Shown here piece after piece: positions 16,697-25,934 of a DNA stretch of 64,000 nucleotides; position 1 is the first letter of the stretch; each line of letters starts with the position of its first letter. The stretch lies in contig JARRMW010000007.1 in NCBI GenBank assembly GCA_037385685.1, positions 39,662-103,661 on the forward strand, given 5' to 3'. This stretch comes from Sva-25 sp037385685 (GTDB lineage Bacteria > Pseudomonadota > Gammaproteobacteria > Chromatiales > Chromatiaceae). The notes beneath the pieces were generated by a model. That model was not told the origin of the DNA and searched no databases. It saw only the letters and a list, made by a program, of their open reading frames with translations. A program made the translations under genes and the position numbers.

Positions 16697-19600
16697 TCAA
16701 CCTGCTTTCTTCTTGCCGAGCATGCCCGCGAAATAGGCCTGCCATTTACCACGCCTTGCATCCTGGCCCGGCACTTTCCTTTGCGGCTTGAACTGCGGAT
16801 AGCTCACTTCCGGTTCGTCGCTGTCTGCCTTGTAGATATTCACACGAACATCAAACCAGGCAGCCTGGCCCGTCACCGGATCAGAGTTGGAGATGTGCTT
16901 GCCGGATTCACACGGCGGCAGTTCTTCGGAGATCACGTGGTTCAGCAGGAAGCCCTTCTGTGACTCATTGGCCTTGTCCGACAGCCCCCAGGCCCCGGCT
17001 GCCTTGCCAATGGCATTCCATGTCCAGACGGTGCCGGGCTCGACCGCGTTGGAGTAGCGGCACATGCAACGGATTCGGCCATGGATCGACTCCGCCCACA
17101 TCCAGTCACCATCTGCGATGCCGTTCGCCTCGGCTGTCTTCGGGTTGACGAACATGTAGTTGTGGGTGTGTATCTGGCGCAACCAGGCATTCTGTGAATC
17201 CCACGAGTGGTACATCGCCATTGGACGCTGTGTCAGCGCATTCAGCGGGTACTGGTTCGAGTTGACATGCCGGTTCTCGAGCGGTTCGTAATAGAAAGGC
17301 AACGGGTCGAAATAGGTCTCGACACGACGTCGCAGACGCTCGGGTGGCTGCTTGCCTGCGCGCTTGCCCTGGGCCGCGAGGCGGAACTTCTGAAGCACTT
17401 CCGAGTAGAGGTGGATAGTGATCGGTTCGGCGTAACGCGTCATGCCGTGACCGCGCGCCCACTCGAGATAGCCCCTGTTCCAGTTGCGCATGTACTGGTA
17501 GGACTTCGGCAGTTCAAAGTGGAAGAAGCAGCTGTTTTTCTGGTACATCTCCCACTGGCGCGGATTCGGCTCACCCTTGAATGATTTTGTGCCATCCTTG
17601 CCACGCCAGCCGGCAAGAAAGCCGATACCGGAACCAGGCGCCGTCTCGTAGTTGATGATGAAATCAGGATAATCACGATACTTGCGCGTACCGTCCTGGT
17701 TGGTGAAGGCCGGCAACTTGAGACGTGAGCCCAGTTCGACGATGACCTCCTGGAATGGCTTGCAGTCGCCCTTCGGCGCGACGACCGGGATGCGCACGGA
17801 GTCGACCGGTCCCTTGTACTGTGAGATCGGGCGATCGAGCAGCGACATGGCGTCATGACGCTCGAGGTAGGTCGTATCCGGCAGCACCAGGTCCGCGAAT
17901 GCCACTGTTTCCGACTGGAAGGCATCGCAGACGATAATGAAGGGGATCTTGTATTCGCCATCCTCATCCTTGTCGACGAGCATCTCGCGCACCTTCGCGG
18001 TGTTCATCGAGGAGTTCCATGCCATATTCGCCATGAACAGCAACAGCGTATCGATCTTGTAGGGATCGCCCCGCCAGGCATTGGTGATGACGTTGTGCAT
18101 CAGCCCATGGACAGAGAGCGGATGCTCCCAGGAGAAGGCCTTGTCGATGCGTACCGGCTCACCCTGTTCATCCACGAAGAGATCATCCGGATCGGCAGGC
18201 CAGCCAAGCGGCATACCATCGAGCGGTGTATTGGGCTGTACGCCTTCCGGGCCTTTCGGTGGCTTCGGGCACGGCGGAATCGGACGCGGGAATGGCGCCT
18301 TGTGGCGAAAGCCACCCGGGCGATCGATCGTGCCGAGCAGTGACATCAGGACACCGAGCGCACGAATCGCCTGAAAACCGTTGGAGTGTGCCGCGAGACC
18401 GCGCATCGCGTGGAAAGAGACCGGGTTACCCCTGACGGATTTGTGTTCGTTACCCCAGGCGTCGACCCAGGCTATCGGCAGTTCGATCTTCTGGTCACGT
18501 GCGGTGACGCCCATCTCGTGCGCCAGTCGACGGATCGTTTCGGCCGGGATACCTGTGATGCCTTCGGCCCACTCAGGAGTGTAATCCTCGACACGATCCT
18601 TGAGCAGCTGGAATGCGGGCGAGACGCGCACACCTTCGTCCATTTCGAACTCGCCGAGCAAGCGCGGATCTGCACCGGGCGTATGTGTACCGATGGGGCC
18701 GATCTCACGGTCCCACCAGAGCTTGTTTTCGGGATCGAAGCAGCCCTCCTCGACATGCATTTCGAAGCGCTTGAAGAGGCCAAAATCATCGGCTTCCTCG
18801 TCAATGACGACCAGCTCTGCTGCATTGGTGTACTGGGTGATGAATTCGCGGTCATAGAGGCCCTGCTCGATGATCTCACGGATGATTGCCAGCAGCAGCG
18901 CACCATCGGTACCCGGCTTGATGGGCACCCACTCGTCTGCGATCGCAGAGTAGCCGGTGCGCACCGGGTTGATGGAGATGAAGCGGCCGCCGTTGCGCTT
19001 GAACTTGGAGAGATGGATCTTCAGCGGATTGGAGTCATGATCCTCGGCCGTGCCGATCATGATAAAAAGCTTGGAACGGTCAAGATCCGGGCCACCGAAC
19101 TCCCAGAAGGAGCCACCAATAGTGTAGATCAGGCCGGCAGCCATGTTGACAGAGCAGAAGCCGCCGTGGGCCGCATAGTTCGGAGTACCGTACTGCTTTG
19201 CGAACATGCCCGTCAGGGCCTGCATCTGGTCACGGCCGGTGAAGAGTGCGAATTTCTTCGGATCTGTCTCGCGCAGTGTCTGCAGGCGCTCGGCCATAAT
19301 GTCGAAGGCCTGGTCCCACGAAATCTCCTCGAATTCGGACTCGCCACGTTCTGCGCCTTTTCTGCGCAGCAGGGGTTTTGTCAGTCGTGCCGGCGAGTAT
19401 TGCTTCATAATGCCGGAAGCGCCCTTGGCACAGATCACGCCCTGGTTGTGCGGATGGTCAGGATTTCCCTCGATATGCCTTACTTCACCGTCCCTCAGGG
19501 TGACACGGATGCCGCAGCGACAGGCACACATGTAGCAGGTTGTATTCTTGACTTCCACATTGCCGAAATCACGATCTGAATGGCTTACTGGATCCAGCAT
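16697..19600 (-). CDS. soeA: Cytoplasmic sulfite dehydrogenase, molybdopterin subunit
   Basis: A 967-aa molybdopterin oxidoreductase. The N-terminus binds a [4Fe-4S] cluster (TTCYMCACRCGIRV and GVICAKGASG) and the rest carries the bis-MGD domains, with the C-terminal dinucleotide-binding domain around LNALTQRPMAMYHSW. There is no twin-arginine signal, so it should act in the cytoplasm, the defining property of SoeA versus periplasmic PsrA/PhsA-type relatives. It oxidises sulfite to sulfate. First gene of soeABC, with a good promoter upstream. Length matches SoeA. Another reaction (for example polysulfide or thiosulfate reduction) cannot be excluded from sequence alone. Confidence 0.88.
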   Translation of the reverse strand: MLDPVSHSDRDFGNVEVKNTTCYMCACRCGIRVTLRDGEVRHIEGNPDHPHNQGVICAKGASGIMKQYSPARLTKPLLRRKGAERGESEFEEISWDQAFDIMAERLQTLRETDPKKFALFTGRDQMQALTGMFAKQYGTPNYAAHGGFCSVNMAAGLIYTIGGSFWEFGGPDLDRSKLFIMIGTAEDHDSNPLKIHLSKFKRNGGRFISINPVRTGYSAIADEWVPIKPGTDGALLLAIIREIIEQGLYDREFITQYTNAAELVVIDEEADDFGLFKRFEMHVEEGCFDPENKLWWDREIGPIGTHTPGADPRLLGEFEMDEGVRVSPAFQLLKDRVEDYTPEWAEGITGIPAETIRRLAHEMGVTARDQKIELPIAWVDAWGNEHKSVRGNPVSFHAMRGLAAHSNGFQAIRALGVLMSLLGTIDRPGGFRHKAPFPRPIPPCPKPPKGPEGVQPNTPLDGMPLGWPADPDDLFVDEQGEPVRIDKAFSWEHPLSVHGLMHNVITNAWRGDPYKIDTLLLFMANMAWNSSMNTAKVREMLVDKDEDGEYKIPFIIVCDAFQSETVAFADLVLPDTTYLERHDAMSLLDRPISQYKGPVDSVRIPVVAPKGDCKPFQEVIVELGSRLKLPAFTNQDGTRKYRDYPDFIINYETAPGSGIGFLAGWRGKDGTKSFKGEPNPRQWEMYQKNSCFFHFELPKSYQYMRNWNRGYLEWARGHGMTRYAEPITIHLYSEVLQKFRLAAQGKRAGKQPPERLRRRVETYFDPLPFYYEPLENRHVNSNQYPLNALTQRPMAMYHSWDSQNAWLRQIHTHNYMFVNPKTAEANGIADGDWMWAESIHGRIRCMCRYSNAVEPGTVWTWNAIGKAAGAWGLSDKANESQKGFLLNHVISEELPPCESGKHISNSDPVTGQAAWFDVRVNIYKADSDEPEVSYPQFKPQRKVPGQDARRGKWQAYFAGMLGKKKAG

Positions 19601-19656
19601 AACTGCTTTAACCCTTTGTTTTCGTTAAAATGCCAAACAAGGCAATCAAACAATAA

Positions 19657-19685
19657 ATTATAATATTAGTGTTTCCTAAAGTAAA
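19657..19685 (-). promoter_or_regulatory. Promoter of soeABC
   Basis: On the minus strand TTTACT (19685-19680) and a perfect TATAAT (19662-19657) are separated by 17 bases, 57 bases upstream of the soeA start. Confidence 0.6.
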
Positions 19686-19854
19686 TTGAGATTACTAAAG
19701 TGTGGTTTGCAGACACCGCACCGAAACACTGCCAACTAACTGATTCTAATTGATTTTCGCAGAAATGACTGCTAACAGTCTGTCTGCATAAAGATTGTCA
19801 CATGTCAGGTACCAGGAGTTTGCCAGGCGTCCCGGGTATCAGGGGAGCGGGCAG
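19686..19854. other. Intergenic region upstream of soeA
   Basis: AT-rich spacer between soeA and the small HMA-like gene; together with the flanking promoter and terminator it fills a 330-base gap. It holds no supported gene and no further palindromic site that I could assign. Confidence 0.4.
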
Positions 19855-19878
19855 AAAAAAGGGCCCTGAAGAGGGCCC
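19855..19878 (-). terminator. Terminator of the small HMA-like gene
   Basis: Minus strand: stem GGGCCCT/AGGGCCC with loop CTTC followed by six T residues, 53 bases past the stop codon. Confidence 0.85.
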
Positions 19879-19931
19879 GAATTGCTGATCACATTTCTGG
19901 TACTACCTCTCGTCGCGAGAGTCGATCTTCC

Positions 19932-20165
19932 CTAGAGTCCAACGAGTTCTGCATGCAGTCCATGCGACGATACGGTTCGCAGCAGTTGCGCCGCCTTGAT
20001 GTCCTCCGGATCAAAATCCACCAGCATGAGGTGGCGGGCGCGTTCGTTGACGCAGGCGCTGTACACGCCATCCATCGTTGAGAGTTCACGCTCGAGGTCC
20101 TGGATAGCGCTGTCTTCCAGTTCCTCGTCAATATGTATCAGGATATCGGAGCAGTGGTTGTACAT
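19932..20165 (-). CDS. Small ferredoxin-fold protein resembling HMA domains without CxxC
   Basis: A 77-aa protein starting MYNHCSDILIHIDEEL, with a beta-alpha-beta-beta-alpha-beta pattern like heavy-metal-associated domains (HIDEELEDSAIQDLEREL helix, GVYSACVN strand, LMLVDFDPEDI strand). The metal-binding CxxC is absent; only isolated cysteines (Cys5, and one in YSACVN) are present. ATG 20165 has GGGAGA upstream and is preferred over the longer frame from 20219. Function unknown; it has its own terminator and is transcribed toward soeA. Confidence 0.65.
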   Translation of the reverse strand: MYNHCSDILIHIDEELEDSAIQDLERELSTMDGVYSACVNERARHLMLVDFDPEDIKAAQLLRTVSSHGLHAELVGL

Positions 20166-20335
20166 GACATGTCTCCCGTCTTGATCACATCGTGTGGTCT
20201 CGCGAGACCGTATCAACAACCTTAGTCCAGACTCTCAGCTTTACAATCAGGGTTTTCCCGTATCCCCAGCCCACCAAACTCCGAGGCCCCGGCTGTTCAC
20301 CCAAAGGGTCAGGCCAATGCAGCAGCTTGTCGTGA

Positions 20336-20578
20336 TCAGGTAAACCAGGTTTTGTCTGGTAATAAAGGCCTCCCGGCTGAATACGGGACGATGTGGCTTG
20401 CTGCTCGCCCACTCTTTTCGGAGGCCAGCATCGCGATAAGCCACCATGAAAAAAAGAGGAAAAACGTCAGCGAACCGGAAAGTGCGCTCCAGATCCCGTG
20501 CGGAGCATGTTTGACAAAAAGTACAAGCCCGCCAACGGCAAAGAAAAGAAATGCCAGCCCCCTTATCAGCCTCTCCAC
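20336..20578 (-). CDS. Small two-span membrane protein
   Basis: An 80-aa product from a GTG start with GAGGG upstream. Two hydrophobic segments (about residues 6-21 and 33-50) are connected by a short loop; the tail is basic and lacks features. No family recognised. A second frame overlapping its 3' half (20447-20247) encodes another hydrophobic stretch (LITTSCCIGLTLWVN), so the gene may once have been longer with three helices and have been split by a frameshift. Confidence 0.45.
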   Translation of the reverse strand: MERLIRGLAFLFFAVGGLVLFVKHAPHGIWSALSGSLTFFLFFSWWLIAMLASEKSGRAASHIVPYSAGRPLLPDKTWFT

Positions 20579-20608
20579 GGCACCCTCTTTATAGCGCCGT
20601 GAGCGCGA

Positions 20609-22510
20609 TCATTCGATGTCGCCGAGCGCTTCCAGCTCTTCCCAGCGTTCGAAAACCTGCTCGAGCTCGCTCTCTCTGATTGACAGCTGCTGTTTCAGGT
20701 CGGAGACCCGCTCGGCATTGTCACGGTAAAGCTCCGGATCAGCCAGTTGCGTGTGCAGCACCTCGATCTCGTTTTCAAGTCTCTCGATCGTCCCGGGAAG
20801 CTCATCGAGTTCACGCTGCAGCTTGTAACTGAGCTTGCCGACAGCAGCCTTTTGCCTTGGCTTCCTTGCCTGGGATTTTTCCGCGGTCGTTGTCGTCGCC
20901 TCGGACTCTCTCGCTGATTTCTCCCGCAGCCAGTCCGAGTAGCCGCCGGCACACTCGGTGATCACACCGCTGCCCTCGAAAACGAGTGTCGATGTCACGA
21001 CAGCATCAATGAAGGAGCGATCATGGCTGACTAGCAAGAGTGTTCCCTGGTAGTCGATCAGCAGCTCCTCGAGCAGTTCGAGCGTCTCCACATCGAGATC
21101 GTTGGTGGGTTCGTCGAGCACGAGCAGATTCGCCGGTTTGGTGAAAAGCCTGGCAAGCAGCACCCGGTTGCGCTCACCACCGGAGAGGGCATTGAGCGGC
21201 TGCCGGATACGATCGGGCGTAAAGAGAAAATCCTGCAGGTAGGAGACGATATGGCGACTCTTGCCGTTGATCTCGACCTTGTCAGAACCTCCGCCGACAT
21301 TGTCCTGAACGCTCTTGTCCATATCGAGCGAGGCGCGCAACTGGTCGAAATAGGCCACTTCGAGACCCGTACCCAGCCTGATGTGTCCAGAGGTCGGTTT
21401 GAGCCTCCCGAGCAGCAGGCCAAGCAGTGTCGACTTGCCACAGCCGTTTGGGCCAATGATGCCGATCTTGTCGCCGCGCAGAATGGTCGTACTGAAATCA
21501 CGGATCAGTTCAGTATCGTCCCAGCGATAGCTGGCGTTCTCCAGCTCTGCAACGAGTTTGCCGGAACGCTCGGCCTCCTGCAGATTGATACGCGCTTCTC
21601 CCTGCCCCTTGCGCCTCTGCCTGTAAGCCTCGCGCATTGCCTGCAACTGGCGCACACGCCCCTCGTTGCGTGTGCGGCGTGCCTTGATGCCCTGCCGAAT
21701 CCAGACCTCTTCCTGTGCGAGCTTTTTGTCGAAGCGCTCGTTCGCTTTTGCTTCGGCATGGGCGCGTTCCTCCCGGCGACGCAGGTAGTTCCTGTAGTCA
21801 CCTGGCCAGTCTGTCAGCCTGCCACGGTCAAGCTCGATGATGCGCGTTGCGAGCCTCTGCATGAAAGCACGATCATGCGTAATAAAAAGAAGACTTCCGT
21901 TCCAGCTTGAGAGGAACCCCTCGAGCCAGTTGATGCTATCGATATCGAGGTGATTTGTCGGTTCGTCGAGCAGCAGCAATTGCGGTTCTCTGACCAGCTC
22001 ACGTGCGAGCAGCACACGACGCTTGCGCCCCCCGGAGAGGGATTCGAAGCGCTCATCAGGATCGAGCGAGAGTTTCGAAAGCGTTGTTTCAACCTGTTGC
22101 TCGAAACGCCAGCCGCCGGCACTCTCAAGTTCATGCTGCGCCTTTGCCATGCGGTCGAGATTCTGTTCGGACGGATCCTGCATGACGGCTTGCGTGGCCG
22201 CATGGTAGGCGACAAGAAGTCCTGCGATATCCTCCAGTCCCGTGGCAACTATCTCGTAGATACTCCCGGCGAGGTCCGTGGGCACCTCTTGCGGAAGATA
22301 GGAGATGCCTGTGCCGAGGGAGACCTGGCGTTCACCCTCATCAGCCTGAACGAGACCCGCAATAATCCTGAGCAGGGTCGACTTGCCCTCCCCGTTACGC
22401 CCGATCAGGCTGATACGTTCGTTATCGCTGACAGTCAGGCTCACCTTGTCGAGAAGTGGTGGCCCGCTGTAGGAGTGAGAGATATCCCGAAGTGTCAGTA
22501 GTGTCGCCAT
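20609..22510 (-). CDS. uup: ABC-F ATPase Uup
   Basis: A 633-aa soluble protein with two ABC ATPase domains and no membrane part. Domain 1 has Walker A GRNGEGKST (about residue 38) and signature LSGGRKRR; domain 2 has GPNGCGKST (about residue 350) and LSGGERNR. The linker between domains is the charged ABC-F arm region. The C-terminal ~90 residues form a coiled coil (after KPRQKAAVGKLSYKLQREL), the mark of Uup rather than EttA or YheS. Uup acts at the ribosome and affects transposon excision in relatives. A terminator-like hairpin lies just upstream. Confidence 0.93.
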   Translation of the reverse strand: MATLLTLRDISHSYSGPPLLDKVSLTVSDNERISLIGRNGEGKSTLLRIIAGLVQADEGERQVSLGTGISYLPQEVPTDLAGSIYEIVATGLEDIAGLLVAYHAATQAVMQDPSEQNLDRMAKAQHELESAGGWRFEQQVETTLSKLSLDPDERFESLSGGRKRRVLLARELVREPQLLLLDEPTNHLDIDSINWLEGFLSSWNGSLLFITHDRAFMQRLATRIIELDRGRLTDWPGDYRNYLRRREERAHAEAKANERFDKKLAQEEVWIRQGIKARRTRNEGRVRQLQAMREAYRQRRKGQGEARINLQEAERSGKLVAELENASYRWDDTELIRDFSTTILRGDKIGIIGPNGCGKSTLLGLLLGRLKPTSGHIRLGTGLEVAYFDQLRASLDMDKSVQDNVGGGSDKVEINGKSRHIVSYLQDFLFTPDRIRQPLNALSGGERNRVLLARLFTKPANLLVLDEPTNDLDVETLELLEELLIDYQGTLLLVSHDRSFIDAVVTSTLVFEGSGVITECAGGYSDWLREKSARESEATTTTAEKSQARKPRQKAAVGKLSYKLQRELDELPGTIERLENEIEVLHTQLADPELYRDNAERVSDLKQQLSIRESELEQVFERWEELEALGDIE

Positions 22511-22550
22511 CTAGCGAGGAAGGAAAGGAAAAACTGGGGGAATCATACAG

Positions 22551-22577
22551 AAAAAAGCGGGCTCATGAAGAGCCCGC
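22551..22577 (-). terminator. Intrinsic terminator upstream of uup
   Basis: Minus strand: stem GCGGGCTC/GAGCCCGC with a 5-base loop and six T residues. It is 41 bases upstream of the uup start and about 300 bases downstream of the fbp terminator, so it must end a separate minus-strand transcript or act as an attenuator for uup. Confidence 0.8.
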
Positions 22578-22872
22578 AAATGGCATCAGCAGCCACTGGA
22601 GAGAGATTTTCACTTTCTATAGACAGCTATCGTTCCGGATTACTTGCAGGCAGGTGGGCAAATCCTTGTCGGTTCTTTATTTCACTGCGTGACGGGCTTT
22701 TTTGTTTTCGCACGACACGTCGGTCCCGGTCCTGAAAGCGGCGGGTGCGCCGCGGGCGCCCTGCTTTTCTCTGTTTTCCCATCGAAAAGCAGGTTGGATA
22801 CGCGCCGCGCGTGCATACAAATCGAGACATCCCAAAGCAATTGAGAATAACGAGCCGTCGCGCAACGACAAT
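22578..22872 (-). other. Gene-free stretch between two minus-strand terminators
   Basis: About 295 bases with no credible protein frame, flanked by terminators on the same strand. It contains a 9-bp stem (CTGCTTTTC/GAAAAGCAG, 22761-22792) and several GGA triplets on the minus strand. A small RNA or a long regulated leader of uup is possible; I see no match to a known RNA family. Confidence 0.35.
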
Positions 22873-22901
22873 AAAAAAGGCCTCACGCCCCGCGTAAAGC
22901 C
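22873..22901 (-). terminator. Terminator of fbp
   Basis: Minus strand: a 10-bp stem GGCTTTACGC/GCGTGAGGCC (two G-U pairs), 3-base loop, then six T residues, 27 bases after the fbp stop. Confidence 0.8.
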
Positions 22902-22927
22902 CTTCGGTTTCAGCCGGAAAACGCGCT

Positions 22928-23965
22928 TTATGCCGCGTTTTCCGCGTCGAACTCCCTGTGATAGTCCATGACGCGCTGTACTTCATCTTTCGAACCCAGA
23001 ACCACCGGCACGCGCTGGTGCAGCTTCTCGGGCTTGAGTTCCATGATGCGCTGGCGACCGGTGATCGACATCCCGCCTGCCTGTTCCACGATGAAGGACA
23101 TCGGATTGGCCTCGTAGAGCAGGCGCAGCTTGCCCTCGACGCCTTTTGCCGTCATCTTGCTGTCGAGCGGGTACATAAAGACACCGCCACGGGTCAGGAT
23201 GCGATGTACCTCAGCCACCATGGAAGCAATCCAGCGCATGTTGAAGTCCTCGCCACGCGGTCCTTCCGTTCCGTTGAGGCACTCGTCGATGTAGCGCCTG
23301 ACCGGAGACTCCCAGAATCGCATGTTGGAAGTGTTGATGGCGAATTCGCGTGTTCTGGCAGGGATTTGCATGTTCGGATGCGTGAGAATGAACTCGCCGA
23401 TGTCCTGATCGAGCGTGAAGCCGTTGACCCCGTTGCCAGTGGTCAGCACCATCATGGTCGACGGGCCATAGAGCGCATAGCCGGCCGCGACCTGCTCTGT
23501 CCCCGGTTGCAGGAAGGCCTCCTCGCGCGGATTCTGGCCATCGCCTTCTCCCGGACAACGCAGGATCGAGAAGATTGTGCCGACCGAGACATTGACATCC
23601 GTATTGGATGAACCATCCAGCGGGTCGAAGGTCAGCAGATACTTGCCGCGCGGGTAACTGCCAGGAATCGGGTAGATCTCGTCCATCTCCTCGGATGCCA
23701 TCGCGGAGAGATGGCCAGCCCATTCGTTCGACTTGATAAAGACTTCGTTGGTGATGATGTCGAGCTTTTTCTGCGTCTCACCCTGCACGTTCTCACTGCC
23801 GGCACTGCCGAGAACACCGATCAGTTCACCCTTGTTGACGAGGTTCGATATCACCTTGCAGGCGGTTACGACATCATTCAGCAGCGATGTGAAATCTCCG
23901 GTCGCACCCTCTGTCTTGCGCTGTTCTTCAATGATGAACTGGGTGATGCTGGTACCGTTGTGCAT
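22928..23965 (-). CDS. fbp: Fructose-1,6-bisphosphatase class I
   Basis: Hydrolyses fructose-1,6-bisphosphate to fructose-6-phosphate in gluconeogenesis and, in autotrophs, the Calvin cycle. The 345-aa protein has the metal-binding motif DPLDGSSNTD, upstream acidic ligands SEEMDE, and the substrate-binding region GGVFMYPLDSK near residue 270. Full length for class I. It is monocistronic, with a terminator downstream and an AT-rich upstream region. Confidence 0.97.
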   Translation of the reverse strand: MHNGTSITQFIIEEQRKTEGATGDFTSLLNDVVTACKVISNLVNKGELIGVLGSAGSENVQGETQKKLDIITNEVFIKSNEWAGHLSAMASEEMDEIYPIPGSYPRGKYLLTFDPLDGSSNTDVNVSVGTIFSILRCPGEGDGQNPREEAFLQPGTEQVAAGYALYGPSTMMVLTTGNGVNGFTLDQDIGEFILTHPNMQIPARTREFAINTSNMRFWESPVRRYIDECLNGTEGPRGEDFNMRWIASMVAEVHRILTRGGVFMYPLDSKMTAKGVEGKLRLLYEANPMSFIVEQAGGMSITGRQRIMELKPEKLHQRVPVVLGSKDEVQRVMDYHREFDAENAA

Positions 23966-24095
23966 TTGTTAGCCTTATGGATAAAAAAATTATTGAAAGT
24001 ATAGTTGATTGGAATATTAGTAATAAGTGATATATCACAAACTGCCTGCCCTATAATGTTGACTGATTCGTTTTATTTCCGAGGCCGAGCCGCCA

Positions 24096-24695
24096 ATGCT
24101 TCGCTTCCTACCAGGCATTATCCTGTTGCAGATCGCTACATTCGTGCTGGCATTTGCACTGTTCGACTCGCACTACAATGGCAACACGTTGTTCGCTCTC
24201 GGCTTCGTCTCTCTCATATTCGCCTGTTTCATCGCACTCTGGTTCTCCCTGATCGCGAAAGAAGCTCGCCAGGCGAATATCAATCGGGAACGACGCAACC
24301 ATGCGAGGGAACGTGAAAAACTCCTGCTGGATGCAGAAAAACAGAAAGCGAAAATCATTGCAGAGAGCCAACGGGAAATCGAGCGCAAGACGGCACGAGC
24401 GCATGCCCGTGCAAACTTCCTGGCAGGTGCAGCATTCGCGGCAATTATCGCAGCAGGCGGCCTGCTGATCCTGACACAGTTCGTCACTGCCGGACTACTG
24501 ATACTCGCCGCCGGTGGTGGTACGGTGCTTGGCTATACCGCACGGGCTCGCCAGGATCACTATCAGAAACGCAAGATGCTGCAGCAGGAAGAGCGAAAAA
24601 CGTCGAGACTGCCGAAAGCTGAAGAAAGGCAGAAGAAGCTGTCCTCCAAGCGAAAGGGTCTCATGCCGGGAATCACCGGAACCAGGGCGGATTGA
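24096..24695 (+). CDS. Membrane protein with internal coiled coil
   Basis: A 199-aa protein with two hydrophobic N-terminal segments (about residues 4-21 and 30-52), a long charged coiled coil (about 54-108, rich in Arg, Glu, Lys and Ala), two further hydrophobic segments (about 109-145) and a basic tail (RKTSRLPKAEERQKKLSSKRK). TATAAT at 24052-24057 could be its -10. No family recognised; the layout suggests an inner-membrane scaffold. Its last 23 bases overlap the convergent yrfG gene. Confidence 0.7.
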   Translation: MLRFLPGIILLQIATFVLAFALFDSHYNGNTLFALGFVSLIFACFIALWFSLIAKEARQANINRERRNHAREREKLLLDAEKQKAKIIAESQREIERKTARAHARANFLAGAAFAAIIAAGGLLILTQFVTAGLLILAAGGGTVLGYTARARQDHYQKRKMLQQEERKTSRLPKAEERQKKLSSKRKGLMPGITGTRAD

Positions 24696-25353
24696 GCTCT
24701 GAAAAGTCACGCACCGTGGGCACGCCCGTGATGGATCGTTCACCATGCCTGCTGTCAGGAGCACTGATCCCGATCACGTAGCGAATGCCAAAGGCCCTCG
24801 CCGCATCGAGAACTGCCTGGCTGTCATCCATGAAAAGGGTCCGTGCAGGCTCGAACGGATGTTTTTCCAGCAGGCGTTCCCAGAATCCTCTCTCCTCTTT
24901 TGGCAAACCGAAGTCATGCGATGTCACGAGCGCATCGAAGTAGTGCCCCATCGGCACGCGCTCCAGCTTGAAGGCCAGTGTTCCCGGGTGGGCATTCGTG
25001 ACAAGCGCGACGAACTTGTCGGATGCATGCAATGCCGACAGGAAGTGTTCGACATGGGGATGCATGGCGATCAGGTGCTCTGTCTCCTCTTTCAGCGTCA
25101 GGATATCCATGCCGAGCTCGCTGCCCCAGTAGTCGATGCAGTACCAGTCGAGCGTGCCCGCCTTGCTATGGTATTTCTGTTCGAGATGCTGTGACGCCTC
25201 CTCGAGGTCCCAGCCATGCTTCTCTGCATAGCGTCTCGGGACATGCTCAAGCCAGAAGTGGTTGTCGAAATAGAGATCAAGGAGCGTTCCGTCCATGTCG
25301 AGAAAGACGGTATCGATATTGTTCCAGTCGAGGCTGAGCGGTTGATCGGACAT
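24673..25353 (-). CDS. yrfG: GMP/IMP nucleotidase, HAD family
   Basis: A 226-aa HAD-superfamily phosphatase: motif I FLDMDGTLLD with both catalytic Asp residues, motif II VTNAH, the Lys in LPKEERG and motif IV FMDDSQ. The body (NHFWLEHVPRRYAEKHG) matches YrfG, which dephosphorylates GMP and IMP. Divergent from nudE-cysQ, an arrangement common in gammaproteobacteria. Its 3' end overlaps the convergent coiled-coil membrane gene by 23 bases. Confidence 0.9.
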   Translation of the reverse strand: MSDQPLSLDWNNIDTVFLDMDGTLLDLYFDNHFWLEHVPRRYAEKHGWDLEEASQHLEQKYHSKAGTLDWYCIDYWGSELGMDILTLKEETEHLIAMHPHVEHFLSALHASDKFVALVTNAHPGTLAFKLERVPMGHYFDALVTSHDFGLPKEERGFWERLLEKHPFEPARTLFMDDSQAVLDAARAFGIRYVIGISAPDSRHGERSITGVPTVRDFSELNPPWFR

Positions 25354-25400
25354 GGGTTTCTCTCTAGAGTGTGCGCTTGGTCAAGTTTGCCCGGAAAACC

Positions 25401-25934
25401 ATGCCTTCCAAACCACGTATCCGCCTGGTCAGGACGATTGCCGAGAGTCGACTCTTTCGCATCGAGGAGATGCACCTGACCTTCAGCAACGGTGTTGAAC
25501 GTATCTATGAACGCATGGTGGGTGAATACCCGGATTCGGTTATTATCGCGCCATTCCTGGATAATGACACCCTGCTGATGATTCGGGAATACTCGGCGGC
25601 GATCGAGGACTACGAATTGACGCTACCCAAGGGGCTGGTCGACACTGGTGAGGATTTTCTGCACGCCGCAAATCGTGAGCTGCAGGAGGAGATCGGTTAC
25701 CGTGCGGAGACTCTCGACTACATTGCTCCTCTGACGATTGCTCCCGGTTACATCAACCATACAAGCCACTTGATTCGCGCAACAGGCCTGAGTGCCTCGA
25801 AACTTCCCGGCGATGAACCCGAGGCACTGGAAATCGTCCCATGCAGGATCAGTGATATCAACGCCATCATTGCACGCCGGGACGTGACTGATGCCCGCAC
25901 GATCGCAACTCTTTACCTTGTATCAAACCCATGA
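25401..25934 (+). CDS. nudE: ADP compounds hydrolase NudE
   Basis: A 177-aa Nudix hydrolase of the NudE type that cleaves ADP-ribose, NADH and related dinucleotides. The Nudix box is complete: G-LVDTG-E-DFLHAAN-RELQEE-IG (about residues 82-104). The start at ATG 25401 (MPSKPRIRLV) is preferred to an in-frame GTG at 25371. It overlaps cysQ by four bases (ATGA), so the two are coupled, as in many gammaproteobacteria. Confidence 0.92.
   Translation: MPSKPRIRLVRTIAESRLFRIEEMHLTFSNGVERIYERMVGEYPDSVIIAPFLDNDTLLMIREYSAAIEDYELTLPKGLVDTGEDFLHAANRELQEEIGYRAETLDYIAPLTIAPGYINHTSHLIRATGLSASKLPGDEPEALEIVPCRISDINAIIARRDVTDARTIATLYLVSNP

Noticed and set aside
18386..19579. 397-aa plus-strand frame opposite soeA
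   Set aside because: Shadow of the SoeA coding strand; acidic/Cys-containing random-looking composition.
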